Positions 1 to 7,856 are shown, numbered from the stretch's first letter. The stretch: 14,035 bases of DNA from Anaerolineae bacterium (GCA_015489285.1 WGAA01000225.1:1-14035), one strand, 5' to 3'. Program-made: numbers and translations. Notes: generated by a model from the letters alone, not told the origin.

Positions 1-1349
1 GCTTTCTCCTCTCCCCCCCGACCCCCGAGCCCCGGCATCCCCTCCTCGTGCGCGTCACCGACGAACACCCGTGGTCCTATGTGCTCCTCACGGCCAACGG
101 TCGGCCCCTCTCCTTACAGGGTCAGAAGAAGAACCCCGACCACACGTGGACGTGGTCCTGGACCGTGCCGCCGGAGGCCGTCCGGCTCCCCCTGGAACTG
201 GCCTTCTACCGGGACTGTGATACCGGCTGCCGGGAGCGAGGGCGCGCGTTCCTGGGGGAACGTCCTGCCCCGCCCCCGTCCCGCCCCGAGATCCCGCTGA
301 CGAAACTCTGCCTGGCCTTTGCCCGACCGGACCGGGAATGGTACGGCCGACAGGGGTGGGTCGTGGACCTGACCTACGCGCGAGCGGCTGCGGACCCCTA
401 CTGGGGTATCGACGCGCTCGCGTGGCGGGTCTTCCAATACCGGCGCCGCAACCTCCGTGTCCTCGTGCGCCTCGACTTTGCCCGGGGCCAGAGCCTTCCC
501 CCCGCGGGGGATACCGTGGCCCTGAGCGAATACCTGGACTACGCCCGGCGTCTGGCCCGAGACGCGCGGCTGAAGGGCGTATACGCCTACATCATCGGCA
601 GCGGCTTCAACGCAGCCGACGCCAACCAGCTCGCCCCCTCCTCCCCGGTTACCTCCGAATGGTACGCCCGGGTCCTCAACGGGTACGGGGAACCGCCCGA
701 GCACACGGACAACATCATCCACCTCATGCGCTCCGAGGACCCGCGCGTGCGCATCCTCGTCGGCCCCGTTCGTCCCTGGACGTGGGATCAGGGGGGGACA
801 CGCGCCTGGCGCACCGACGTCCCCTGGCTCAATTACATGAACACCCTCGTGGCCCTGGTGGACGAGGCCGCACGACGCGGATCCCAACACGGCATTCCCC
901 TGGCCGGGCCCGACGGATTTGCCCTCCACGTGCCCGGCCGCCCGGAAGCGGCTATTGCCGCGGGCTACGCCCCCGCGCAAGAACCCCGGCTGGATCTGCC
1001 CAACCCGAACTGGAACGGAGCCCAACAGGGATTCCGCCTCTACCGGGAATGGCTGGACATCATCAACAGCTACCCCACCACCCGAGGCCGTCCCGTGTAC
1101 ATCACATCCAGCAACACCTATGCCCCCGACCTGCGCGTGCCCCCCGCGCAGAACTATCCCCCGGGCTGGCTCACCACCGCGTACGAGGTCATCCGCCAGG
1201 AACCGCAAATCCACAGCCTCTGCTGGTTTCTGGACCACATCCCCGGGGACCGGCAATGGAGGTGGTTCGACCTCACCGAGCATCCGGGGAAGCTGATCTA
1301 CGCCGCGGAGGAGTGGAACCGACTCCTGCACGGAGGGGAAAGCCCATGA
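1..1349 (+). CDS. Glycoside hydrolase-like TIM-barrel protein, 5' partial, probably catalytically dead
   Basis: The reading frame is open leftwards to position 3, so the gene probably starts outside the window; the first start codon inside is GTG at 48 (433 residues from there, used for numbering). The codons before 48 read as a Pro-rich linker. Residues about 1-72 look like a small beta-sandwich. A Pro-rich linker (about 72-82) leads to a barrel-like domain, about 84-428. Its end (FRLYREW, GRPVYITSSN, the following GW and AYEVI, then CWFLD) resembles a glycosidase-like family I recall from Anaerolineae. In those relatives I expect GNEPN and YITETN motifs. Here they are GSGFN (184-188) and YITSSN (351-356), so both putative catalytic Glu positions are lost; this comparison is from memory. 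The gene overlaps the response regulator start by ATGA, so the two are probably cotranscribed. A carbohydrate-binding or sensory role is possible but unproven. Confidence 0.6.
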   Translation, partial: FLLSPPTPEPRHPLLVRVTDEHPWSYVLLTANGRPLSLQGQKKNPDHTWTWSWTVPPEAVRLPLELAFYRDCDTGCRERGRAFLGERPAPPPSRPEIPLTKLCLAFARPDREWYGRQGWVVDLTYARAAADPYWGIDALAWRVFQYRRRNLRVLVRLDFARGQSLPPAGDTVALSEYLDYARRLARDARLKGVYAYIIGSGFNAADANQLAPSSPVTSEWYARVLNGYGEPPEHTDNIIHLMRSEDPRVRILVGPVRPWTWDQGGTRAWRTDVPWLNYMNTLVALVDEAARRGSQHGIPLAGPDGFALHVPGRPEAAIAAGYAPAQEPRLDLPNPNWNGAQQGFRLYREWLDIINSYPTTRGRPVYITSSNTYAPDLRVPPAQNYPPGWLTTAYEVIRQEPQIHSLCWFLDHIPGDRQWRWFDLTEHPGKLIYAAEEWNRLLHGGESP

Positions 1350-1990
1350 CGCGACCCATCACCGTCCTCCTCGTGGACGATCATCCCACCCTGCGGATTG
1401 GACTGCGGACGCTCCTCCACCTGCAGGGGGACATCCTTGTGGTCGGAGAAACGGGGAAGGGGGAGGACGTGCTTCCCCTGGCGCAACGCACGCGGCCGGA
1501 CATCATCATCCTGGACTGTGAACTCCCCGGCATGAGCGGACCCGACGTCCTCGCCGCCCTGAAACAGCGGAACATCCCCGCGCGCGTCCTCGCCCTCAGT
1601 GCCTACGGGGACGAATCCCACGTGAAAGCCATGCTCCAGGGGGGAGCGCAGGGCTACATCCTCAAGAGTGAAGCCCCGGAGCGCATCGTGGACGCGCTGC
1701 GGACCCTGATGCAGGGGAAGACGTACATCAGCCCCTCCCTTCTGCACAAGGCCGCACGATGGCTTTCCTCCCCGGCCCAGGCCGATTTCCCCGGAAAACT
1801 CACCGCGCGGGAGCGGCAGGTGGCCCGCATGGTGGCGCGGGGGCTGAGCAACAAGGAAATCGCCCGGGCGCTGGGGATCAGCGAGCGCACGGTCGCCTTT
1901 CACATAGGGAACATCCTGCACAAGCTGAACATGAGCGGCCGGACGGAAATCGTCGCCTGGGCCATACGCGAAGGTCTCGTGGAAGATTGA
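1346..1990 (+). CDS. NarL/FixJ-type response regulator with LuxR-type HTH
   Basis: A 214-residue two-domain transcription factor. The receiver domain (about 5-122) has the acidic pair D11/D12, the phospho-acceptor D57 in the ILDCELPGMSG stretch, the switch residues S85 and Y104, and K107. The LuxR/GerE helix-turn-helix (about 150-212) carries LTARERQV, GLSNKEIA and the recognition-helix segment SERTVAFHI. Length and layout are typical of NarL-family regulators, which are phosphorylated by a sensor histidine kinase and bind DNA as dimers. The start ATG at 1346 overlaps the upstream stop (ATGA) and follows a GGAGGGG site at 1332-1338. The same frame stays open to 338, but that extension lies inside the upstream gene and encodes low-complexity Arg/Pro-rich sequence. 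No cognate kinase is visible; one may lie left of the window. Its targets cannot be told from the sequence. Confidence 0.93.
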   Translation: MTRPITVLLVDDHPTLRIGLRTLLHLQGDILVVGETGKGEDVLPLAQRTRPDIIILDCELPGMSGPDVLAALKQRNIPARVLALSAYGDESHVKAMLQGGAQGYILKSEAPERIVDALRTLMQGKTYISPSLLHKAARWLSSPAQADFPGKLTARERQVARMVARGLSNKEIARALGISERTVAFHIGNILHKLNMSGRTEIVAWAIREGLVED

Positions 1991-2000
1991 GCGCGAGCCG

Positions 2001-2049
2001 GAGGCCCCAGGCCTTCGCCAGGATGAGCCGGGCGGTTTAGCGCCCGGCG
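2001..2049. repeat. 49-bp dispersed hairpin repeat, copy 1
   Basis: This matches 12508-12556 at 46 of 49 positions by direct comparison. Its right half is a perfect hairpin: an 8-bp stem GCCGGGCG (2027-2034), loop GTTTAG, and CGCCCGGC (2041-2048). It starts 10 bp after the response regulator stop and could help end or stabilise that transcript, but no T-run follows, so it is not a classic intrinsic terminator. Confidence 0.8.
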
Positions 2050-2065
2050 TTACTGGGCCGACCTT

Positions 2066-2117
2066 TCGTTCGTCGTTGGTCGGTCGTCGGTCGTCATACG
2101 TCATACGTCATCCGTCA
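2066..2117. repeat. Degenerate 7-bp tandem array A
   Basis: The stretch can be cut into heptads that grade from TTCGTCG and GTCGTCG to TACGTCA, TACGTCA and TCCGTCA. Read in the other phase, the last units are TCATACG, TCATACG and TCATCCG, fitting the pattern TNANNCG seen in the other arrays of this window. Confidence 0.65.
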
Positions 2118-2166
2118 GGCGGCGGTGAGGACGTCGGCGCTGTGGGCGCAGCTGGGAGTGATGAGG

Positions 2167-2197
2167 TAATCCGTGATGCGTAATGCGTGATGCGTAA
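2167..2197. repeat. 7-bp tandem array B
   Basis: Consecutive units are TAATCCG, TGATGCG, TAATGCG and TGATGCG, then TAA. Each fits TNANNCG. The array runs directly into the core of the composite repeat that starts at 2191. Confidence 0.8.
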
Positions 2198-2291
2198 CTT
2201 AGAGCCGGGTTGGCGCGATAGGGTCAACCTTGTCTTCACGCCATTCTTTTAATCGTTAATCGTCAATCGTTAATCGTTATTTTTCCCTTAA
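2191..2291. repeat. Composite dispersed repeat of about 100 bp, copy 1
   Basis: The order is: end of a heptad array, a core with GGTTGGCGC then CAACCTTGT then ACGCCA, a TTAATCG heptad array, and CCCTTAA. The same order recurs at 12652-12751, and a shorter version without the right-hand array at 12264-12314. The core can fold weakly because TGGC pairs with GCCA. Confidence 0.75.
2249..2279. repeat. 7-bp tandem array C
   Basis: Units are TTAATCG, TTAATCG, TCAATCG and TTAATCG, then TTA, all fitting TNANNCG. The equivalent array at 12709-12739 differs in the third unit, which there is TCACTCG. Confidence 0.85.
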
Positions 2292-2336
2292 GGGGTGGGC
2301 ATGCGTTTCTGAACGCCACCCTGTAAGAATTGCCAG

Positions 2337-2365
2337 TTGTCCCCGAGGGCGGGAACGGGTACAGT
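2337..2365 (+). promoter_or_regulatory. Predicted sigma70-like promoter for the SPFH and lectin genes
   Basis: A -35 box TTGTCC (2337-2342) and a -10 box TACAGT (2360-2365) are separated by exactly 17 bp. The same TTGTC core and spacing occur before the wzz-like gene. Transcription would start near 2372, leaving a leader of about 57 nt before the ATG at 2429. Confidence 0.5.
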
Positions 2366-2428
2366 GAAAACGAGGAAGCGACGAAACCCTGCGTTCCCGC
2401 AGAACGAGCGAAATCGGGGAGGAACATC

Positions 2429-3370
2429 ATGAAACTACGGGGATGTTTTCCTTTGGCCTGGATACTTCACCTTCGCCCGGGCGTGCCCTCCATTTCCCTG
2501 GAACGGGCGTACAAACTGGCCATCACCTTCCTGGCCACCTTCATCTTCCTTTCCACCCTCCTCTTCATCGCCCGGGCCACCGTCTACAAAATCCACGCCT
2601 ACGAACGGGGCCTGCACCTCCGCGGGGGACGCTTCATCAGCGTGGACCAACCGGGATGGCACGTCCAGATCCCCTTGGTGGACACGGTCATCATCGTTCG
2701 CGTCAACGAACGCCTGGGATACATCGAACGCATCCCGGCCATGACCTCCGACGACGTCACCATGGTCGTCTCCCTTCAGTACACCTACCGGGTCATCGAC
2801 CCCAAGCGCTTCGCCCTGGACGTATCCGACCCGGAACGCATCCTCTTCGAATTCGTCCAGGGCAAGTTGCGGGACGTGGTGAACACGAAGACCATGGCCG
2901 AAGTCATGCACAGCCGGGAAGCCCTCAACCGGGAACTCCTCACCGTCCTCCAGGAAAAGGCAGCGCAGTACGGCGTGGAATTCGTCACCGTCCAGATCCA
3001 GAACGCCTCACCCCCCGACGAAGTCCTCCAGGCCATCAAGGACCGGATGGTCGCGGTGCAGCGTCAGGAGCAGGCCCAGGCCGAGGCCGCGCAGAAGCGC
3101 ACCCTCGCGGACGCGGAGTACTACGCGGCCCAAAAACGAGCCGACGCGGAAGCCTACCAAATCTCCCGCATCGCCCAAGCCGATGCCCAACGCATCACCC
3201 TGACCAGTCAGGCCAAGAAGGAGGCCATTCGTGCCATCCTCGCCGAACTGGAGAACAAGGGCCCCCTGGCGGAAAAGTACCTGGACTACTTGATGACCCA
3301 GGAGCTGAAGAACAACAGCAAGTGGATTATCAGCAGCGGGGGAATGACATCCGTGGAACTCAAACCGTAG
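2429..3370 (+). CDS. SPFH/band 7 (prohibitin/stomatin-like) membrane protein
   Basis: A 313-residue protein. Residues about 30-48 form one hydrophobic membrane segment. A band 7 domain follows (about 54-225), recognisable from YERGLHLRGG, the stretch around QPGWHVQIPLVD, and TSDDVTMVVSLQYTYRV. The C-terminal third is a long Ala/Gln/Glu/Lys-rich coiled coil (QAEAAQKR, ADAEAYQI) as in HflK/HflC, prohibitins and flotillins. Such proteins oligomerise into membrane rings or microdomains and often act with proteases. The start is placed at ATG 2429, behind GGGGAGG at 2416-2422; a TTG at 2330 is in frame but overlaps the predicted promoter and encodes no recognisable sequence. A lectin-like gene follows after 9 bp. 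The exact SPFH subfamily and partner are not determinable. Confidence 0.88.
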   Translation: MKLRGCFPLAWILHLRPGVPSISLERAYKLAITFLATFIFLSTLLFIARATVYKIHAYERGLHLRGGRFISVDQPGWHVQIPLVDTVIIVRVNERLGYIERIPAMTSDDVTMVVSLQYTYRVIDPKRFALDVSDPERILFEFVQGKLRDVVNTKTMAEVMHSREALNRELLTVLQEKAAQYGVEFVTVQIQNASPPDEVLQAIKDRMVAVQRQEQAQAEAAQKRTLADAEYYAAQKRADAEAYQISRIAQADAQRITLTSQAKKEAIRAILAELENKGPLAEKYLDYLMTQELKNNSKWIISSGGMTSVELKP

Positions 3371-3379
3371 GAGGTCGCC

Positions 3380-3862
3380 ATGCGCACACGGATTCTGGCC
3401 GGCATCCTTGGCATCCTCGGCCTCCTCCTCCTGCACACCCTCTGGCTCGTGGGAGGGCGGGCCCTCATCTTCCCCACCTCCCACGAGCACCTGAACTTCC
3501 CCCGGATCTACGCCTACCGGGACTGGCAGAGCACCGGCATTTGGGTCGAACCGGGGGACCGGATAGCCATCCGAGCCTGGGGGCGGTGGATGTACACTCC
3601 CGGCGAATACCACGGCCCCGAAGGTCACCCCAAATACCGGGCTCCTCGCGTGTATCCCATCCCGGGCGTGCCGGGCGGAATCCTCATCGGACGCATTGGG
3701 GAACGAGGGCGCCCCTTCGTCGTCGGGAAGGGCCGCGTCATCTACGCGCCGCGCGCGGGCATCCTCTACCTGCGCATCAACGACGACATCCTCAGCGACA
3801 ACGACGGCTACGTTGAGGTGGAGATCCGCGTCACCCGTGTGACGCCAACGCCATCTCCATGA
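3380..3862 (+). CDS. Membrane-anchored or secreted LecA (PA-IL)-like lectin-domain protein
   Basis: A 160-residue protein with an N-terminal hydrophobic segment (about 5-24) acting as a signal peptide or anchor. Residues about 48-152 resemble the LecA/PA-IL galactose-binding fold: W49 with TGIWVEPGDRIAI, a GPEG loop, the stretch LIGRIG with PFVVG, and a final LYLRINDD with SDNDGYVEV. In LecA the equivalent late loop binds calcium and sugar. D135, S139, N141 and D142 are the plausible counterparts, although the loop is about two residues shorter. A TPTPSP tail ends the protein. It follows the SPFH gene by 9 bp, with TAGGAGG at 3368-3374 spanning the junction, so the pair is likely one transcript. 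Its stop lies 32 bp inside the 3' end of the opposing homoserine dehydrogenase gene. Sugar specificity is unknown. Confidence 0.78.
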   Translation: MRTRILAGILGILGLLLLHTLWLVGGRALIFPTSHEHLNFPRIYAYRDWQSTGIWVEPGDRIAIRAWGRWMYTPGEYHGPEGHPKYRAPRVYPIPGVPGGILIGRIGERGRPFVVGKGRVIYAPRAGILYLRINDDILSDNDGYVEVEIRVTRVTPTPSP

Positions 3863-4922
3863 TGTCGCTGAGCACGCCTGCCGCGGTCGCGTGGACCCCC
3901 GCGCCCCGGCCGGCCAGGACCAGAGGCTGGGGCTCGTAGTACTCCGTGTGGAACTCCACCATGTTATCCGTCCCCCGGAGCTGGCCGATGGGGGAATCGA
4001 AGGGGACGAACTGGATCCCCACGTTCACCCGGCCGTCCTCCAGGTGGGCCACATAGCGCAAGGCCTCGCGGCGGGCCCGCGCGGCATCCACCCAGGAGAA
4101 GAAGTCATCGTCCAGCGCGATGAGCTCGGCCAGCACATCCTCCAGAGGCCAGGTATCCCACTCCTCCGGGTAGAGACTCTGGACGGACACATCCTCCATC
4201 TCCAACTTCCACCCCAACGTGCGGGCCAAAATCAACGCCTTTCGGGCCACATCCCGACCGCTCAAATCCTCGCGGGGATCGGGTTCCGTGTACCCCAACT
4301 CCTTTGCCTTGAGCACGGCCTTGGAGAAGGCCACCCCGTCCTCCACGGCCGTCATCAAATACCCCAGCGTCCCACTGAGCACGCCGATGATCCGGCGGAT
4401 GTGCTCCCCGCTGGCGGACAGGCGCTTCGTCGTCACGATGACGGGGAGGCCGGCCCCCACCGTCGTCTCATAACGCAGGCGGGGATACTCGTACAGGGCC
4501 ATCGCCTGGGAGAGCGGCGCGGTGAGCGGCAACTTGTTGGCCAACACCAGGGCCGATTTCCGCTCCCGGGCCAGCATCAGCGCCTCCCACGTGTCCATAC
4601 TCGCCGTCACATCGACGACCACCGTCTCCCGGGTCGCCTCCAGGTCCACAATGTTCTTCACGTCGTTTTGATAGTAGCCAAAGGGCAAATCGGCTATCCG
4701 TCCCCCTTCGGCCTTGGTTTGGACGACTTGCTTCAACTCCTCGTCGGAAAGGCCCTCAGGGACGACGGCCGCGCCCGTGCTATCCGCCAGCGCGACTATC
4801 CGCAGGTAAAGGCCGTAGCGCCGCTTATGATATTCCCGCCGCGCCACAATCTGCTCCAACAAAGCACGTCCCACACCACCAACACCCAACACGATCAGCG
4901 GAATCTCCCGCAACGTTTCCAT
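3831..4922 (-). CDS. hom: Homoserine dehydrogenase, short form without ACT domain
   Basis: It reduces aspartate semialdehyde to homoserine with NAD(P)H, for threonine, methionine and isoleucine synthesis. From ATG 4922 it has 363 residues. The Rossmann motif GVGGVG is at 13-18, followed by NKLPLTA (129-135), YETTVGAGLP (151-160), GVLSGTLGYL (180-189) and the substrate-site stretch around EPDPREDLSGRDVARKA. By alignment with the family, K130, D219 and K228 are the likely catalytic or substrate residues. The protein ends at GRGAGVHATAAGVLSDI, where longer bacterial forms of about 430 residues continue into an ACT domain, so threonine feedback through that domain is unlikely. An in-frame GTG at 4931 also exists, but AGGGGGTG, 6 nt before ATG 4922, fits the ribosome site better. 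It is the last gene of the leftward series, 40 bp after the small membrane protein. Confidence 0.92.
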   Translation of the reverse strand: METLREIPLIVLGVGGVGRALLEQIVARREYHKRRYGLYLRIVALADSTGAAVVPEGLSDEELKQVVQTKAEGGRIADLPFGYYQNDVKNIVDLEATRETVVVDVTASMDTWEALMLARERKSALVLANKLPLTAPLSQAMALYEYPRLRYETTVGAGLPVIVTTKRLSASGEHIRRIIGVLSGTLGYLMTAVEDGVAFSKAVLKAKELGYTEPDPREDLSGRDVARKALILARTLGWKLEMEDVSVQSLYPEEWDTWPLEDVLAELIALDDDFFSWVDAARARREALRYVAHLEDGRVNVGIQFVPFDSPIGQLRGTDNMVEFHTEYYEPQPLVLAGRGAGVHATAAGVLSDIMEMALASHG

Positions 4923-4962
4923 CGTCTTCACCCCCTTTACGGTGAGAAAGATGACGACCGAT

Positions 4963-5259
4963 TTACGACTTGCCCCCCACCTTCATCATGATGCCGGCCA
5001 CGAGTGCGAACCCCCACAGCCCTCCCACAAGGGAACGGTAGAGGGAGGAGAGGGCCAGGGGGCGAGCCACCAGCCCGGCACCGGTCAGGGCAAGGGCGAA
5101 GGGAAAGGACAGGGTAAAGGCCAGCCACAAGACCAGCTCCCGCGTCGAAGGACCGTCCGGCCGCCCCAACCGCTTGTTCATCCGGTACATCGCCCACAAG
5201 GGGTAAAGGCCGGACACGGCGATGAGAAGGATACCCGCGATCACCCCCACATGTTCCAT
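4963..5259 (-). CDS. Small membrane protein with three predicted helices
   Basis: This 98-residue hydrophobic protein shows three likely membrane segments, about residues 5-25, 43-64 and 75-94, joined by a basic loop (MNKRLGRPDG) and a second short loop. I recognise no family. It starts 3 bp after the Lon-family gene ends, and the GGGGAG ribosome site runs into that gene's TGA, so translation is probably coupled. Homoserine dehydrogenase begins 40 bp further on. The sequence pattern, position and ribosome site support a real gene. A link to the protease (membrane docking or adaptor) can only be guessed from the spacing. Confidence 0.72.
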   Translation of the reverse strand: MEHVGVIAGILLIAVSGLYPLWAMYRMNKRLGRPDGPSTRELVLWLAFTLSFPFALALTGAGLVARPLALSSLYRSLVGGLWGFALVAGIMMKVGGKS

Positions 5260-5262
5260 AGG

Positions 5263-7818
5263 TCACTCCCCATGTTCCGGCACGTCGGGCGGGGTAGGGG
5301 GTTCCTTTGGAGGTTCGGGGGGCGTCTCCTCCCCCTCCTCGTTCCCCTTCTGCTCCTTCTCCCCCTCCCGCTCCCGCGTGCGTCCGAACTGGCGCAAACG
5401 CATAGCCATCTGGCGCAAGCGCCGGTCCACGTACCAGTTCACCGTCCCCTCGGGCCACGTCCCATCGGGCCGGCGCTGCCCCGCGGCCACGCCCGTAAGG
5501 ATCTCCAACCCCTCGTCCACCGTGCGGATGGGGTAGATGTGGAATTGGCCCGCCTCCACCGCCTCGATGACCTCCTCCCGCAGCATGAGGTGTTGCACGT
5601 TCGTCGCGGGGATGATGACCCCCTGTTGCCCCGTCAACCCCCGGGCCTTGCACACGGCAAAGAAGCCCTCGATCTTCTCGTTCACCCCACCCACGGGTTG
5701 AATCTGTCCCCGCTGGTTCACCGAACCGGTCACTGCGATGTCCTGACGCAAGGGCAACCCGGAGAGGGCGGAGAGGATGGCGTACAGTTCCGCCGCGCTC
5801 GCGCTATCCCCCTCGACCCCTTCGTAGGATTGTTCGAAAGTCAACGTGGCCGAAAGGCTCAAGGGCTTGTCCTGCGCGTACCGTCCGGCCATGAAGCCGG
5901 AGAGGATGAGGACCCCCTTGTCGTGGATGCGCCCGCTGAGCTTCACTTCCCGCTCGATGTTGATGACCCCCGCCTGCCCCAGGGACACCCGGGCCGTAAT
6001 CCGGTTCGGCCGACCAAAGGTGTAGTCCCCCAGGGTGATGACGGAGAGGCCGTTCACCTGGCCGACGGCTTTCCCCTCCGTGTCGATGTAAATCACGTGG
6101 TCCAGGATGAGCTCGAGGATGCGCTCCTCCCACATGCGGGACCGGTACGCCCTCTCTTCGATGGCTTGTCGCACATCCTCGGCCTCCACCAGGGTATGCC
6201 CCCGCTCCCCGGCCCAATACCCGGCCTCCCGCACGATGTCGGCCAGGAGGCCGAACCGGGCCGTGAGCTTCTTCTGGCTGGAGGCCAGTCGACCCGCGTA
6301 CATGACGAGTTCGGCCACCGCGTCCACGGTGAAGTGGGGGATATCCTCCTCCTGGCAAAGGGTGTGGACGAAGCGGGCCACATCCTGGACGTGCTCCGGG
6401 GTCCAGGGCATGTCCGGGGAGAAGTCCGCACGCACCTTGAACAGCTCGGGGAAATCCTCGTCCAGGGCGTAGAGGAGGTAATAGTACATGGGCTCGCCGA
6501 TGAGCACGACCTTGATGTCCAGGGGGATGGGCTTGGGCCGCAGCCCCACGGCCGGAAGGAAGCCCAGCTGCTGGGGGATGTCCTCGATGACCACCTGGGA
6601 AGTCTTCAGGGCCCGCTTCAGGGCATCCCAGGCCAGGGGCTGGCGCAGGAGGTCCACAATGTTGAGGACGAGGTATCCCCCGTTGGCCTTGTGCAACGCG
6701 CCGGCACGAAGCATGGTGAAGTCGGTCAACAGGGCGCCGAAGCGGGCCTTGTACTCCTGCTTCCCCACCAGGTTGTAAACGGTGGGGTTGGGCTCGTAGA
6801 TGACCGGCGCGCCCTCCGTCTTCCGGTGGTCCACCAGCAGGTTCACCGTGTAGCGGGAGAGGGGGGTATCCTCCCAGTGGCGCATGGGCAGGGAGGGGGG
6901 CACGTCGGTCCCCCCCGTCATCTGGGCCATGGCCGCGAGGACCTGACGCAACATGTGAATGTTGTCGATCATGTCCTGGCGGCTCGCGTCCAGCCAACGC
7001 ACGACCTCGGGGATGTCCGAGAACTCTTGCCGCACGTCGTCGAAAAGGTAGGCGAGGACCGAGGCAGCCACGTCCCGGTCCAGGTTGACCAGGGCCCGCC
7101 GCAGCTGCTTTTCCAGCTCGTGGATCTGGCGCACGGTTCGTTCCAGGACCTCTTCGACCCGGTCGCGCACCGCGTCGAATTGCGCCTTCACCTGGGGCGG
7201 AAGGGCCTCGTACTGGTCCGGGGGAAGGGGCTTGCCGTCCGGGCCGATGGGGGCCAGGGCCAGCCCCATCGGCGTTTCCAGGATGGTGAACCCGTGGGCC
7301 TGCGCGAACTGCTTGGCCTCCTCCAGGAGGGACTCCCGCTGTTTCTGGAACTTGCGGATGAGACGACTGCGGTGTTCCTGGTAATGTTCCGTTTCAAAGG
7401 CCTGGGGGAGTTGCTCGACCACATCCCGTAAGAGCTCGTCCACCCGTTGGCGCAACAGGGCCCCCCGCCCGGCGGGCAGGCGGATGGCCAGAGGCTCATC
7501 GGGGTCCTCGAAGTTGAAGACGTAAATCCAGTCCGGCGGGGTCGGTCGCCGGGCGGCCATTTGGCGCAGGTAGCGCCGAATCGTCGTCGTGCGGCCGGCG
7601 CCCGCGGGACCGAGGGCGAAGATGTTGTATCCCGGGGCTTCGATGCCCAGCCCAAAGCGCACGGCTCGCGTGGCCCGCTCCTGGCCGATGATGCCTTCGA
7701 GCTGGGATAGCTCCTCCGTGGAACGAAAGGACAAGCCGGAGGGGTCCACCCGACGCCGCAGCGCTGCCGCGTCGAGCCTTCGTGGCTCCGGTGCCGGTAT
7801 CGGCGTTACGCTTGTCAT
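5263..7818 (-). CDS. Lon-family ATP-dependent protease with AAA_32-type ATPase domain
   Basis: An 851-residue protein joining an AAA_32-type ATPase part and a C-terminal Lon protease domain, like the LonB/LonC-like and YcbZ-related proteins rather than classical LonA (no LAN domain at the start). The P-loop GPAGAGRT spans 70-77 with Arg76 where Lys is usual; GRT is, as I recall, common in this family. A long charged helical region follows (about 130-310). The protease part contains VEGDSASAAELY and, further on, VNEKIEGFF. By position the catalytic dyad is S672 and K715, 43 residues apart, the same spacing as S679/K722 of E. coli Lon. The start ATG at 7818 is preceded by GGGAGGAG; the same frame is open to 7956 but that part overlaps the upstream gene. 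It likely removes damaged or specific proteins; substrates are unknown. It lies 38 bp after rmlB. Confidence 0.92.
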   Translation of the reverse strand: MTSVTPIPAPEPRRLDAAALRRRVDPSGLSFRSTEELSQLEGIIGQERATRAVRFGLGIEAPGYNIFALGPAGAGRTTTIRRYLRQMAARRPTPPDWIYVFNFEDPDEPLAIRLPAGRGALLRQRVDELLRDVVEQLPQAFETEHYQEHRSRLIRKFQKQRESLLEEAKQFAQAHGFTILETPMGLALAPIGPDGKPLPPDQYEALPPQVKAQFDAVRDRVEEVLERTVRQIHELEKQLRRALVNLDRDVAASVLAYLFDDVRQEFSDIPEVVRWLDASRQDMIDNIHMLRQVLAAMAQMTGGTDVPPSLPMRHWEDTPLSRYTVNLLVDHRKTEGAPVIYEPNPTVYNLVGKQEYKARFGALLTDFTMLRAGALHKANGGYLVLNIVDLLRQPLAWDALKRALKTSQVVIEDIPQQLGFLPAVGLRPKPIPLDIKVVLIGEPMYYYLLYALDEDFPELFKVRADFSPDMPWTPEHVQDVARFVHTLCQEEDIPHFTVDAVAELVMYAGRLASSQKKLTARFGLLADIVREAGYWAGERGHTLVEAEDVRQAIEERAYRSRMWEERILELILDHVIYIDTEGKAVGQVNGLSVITLGDYTFGRPNRITARVSLGQAGVINIEREVKLSGRIHDKGVLILSGFMAGRYAQDKPLSLSATLTFEQSYEGVEGDSASAAELYAILSALSGLPLRQDIAVTGSVNQRGQIQPVGGVNEKIEGFFAVCKARGLTGQQGVIIPATNVQHLMLREEVIEAVEAGQFHIYPIRTVDEGLEILTGVAAGQRRPDGTWPEGTVNWYVDRRLRQMAMRLRQFGRTREREGEKEQKGNEEGEETPPEPPKEPPTPPDVPEHGE

Positions 7819-7856
7819 GACTCCTCCCTGGTTGTGGGGTATACGGGCCGTCTGGG

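Larger units (their letters stand above)
1991..2428. other. Intergenic region of 438 bp rich in short repeats
   Basis: No coding sequence is supported here. The stretch holds one copy of a 49-bp hairpin repeat (2001-2049), three heptad arrays (2066-2117, 2167-2197, 2249-2279), one copy of a roughly 100-bp composite repeat (2191-2291), and the promoter and leader of the next gene (2337-2428). The part between 2118 and 2166 shows nothing I can name. Confidence 0.7.

Noticed and set aside
338..1345. Upstream extension of the response regulator reading frame
   Set aside because: It lies wholly inside the glycosidase-like gene in another frame and reads as Arg/Pro-rich low-complexity sequence. 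The ATG at 1346 has a good ribosome site and gives the normal family N-terminus.
2027..2048. Rho-independent terminator after the response regulator
   Set aside because: Strong GC stem, but followed by GTTACTGGG, not a T-run, and the same element occurs elsewhere as a dispersed repeat.
2330..2428. TTG start 33 codons upstream for the SPFH protein
   Set aside because: No ribosome site at a suitable distance, overlap with a predicted promoter, and a non-family N-terminal sequence; ATG 2429 is better on all counts.
4942..7431. Plus-strand open frame of 829 codons opposite the Lon-family gene
   Set aside because: It is rich in His, Gly, Pro and Val with no domain, typical of the antisense of a GC-rich gene. 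The minus strand encodes a clear protease with a correctly spaced Ser-Lys dyad.
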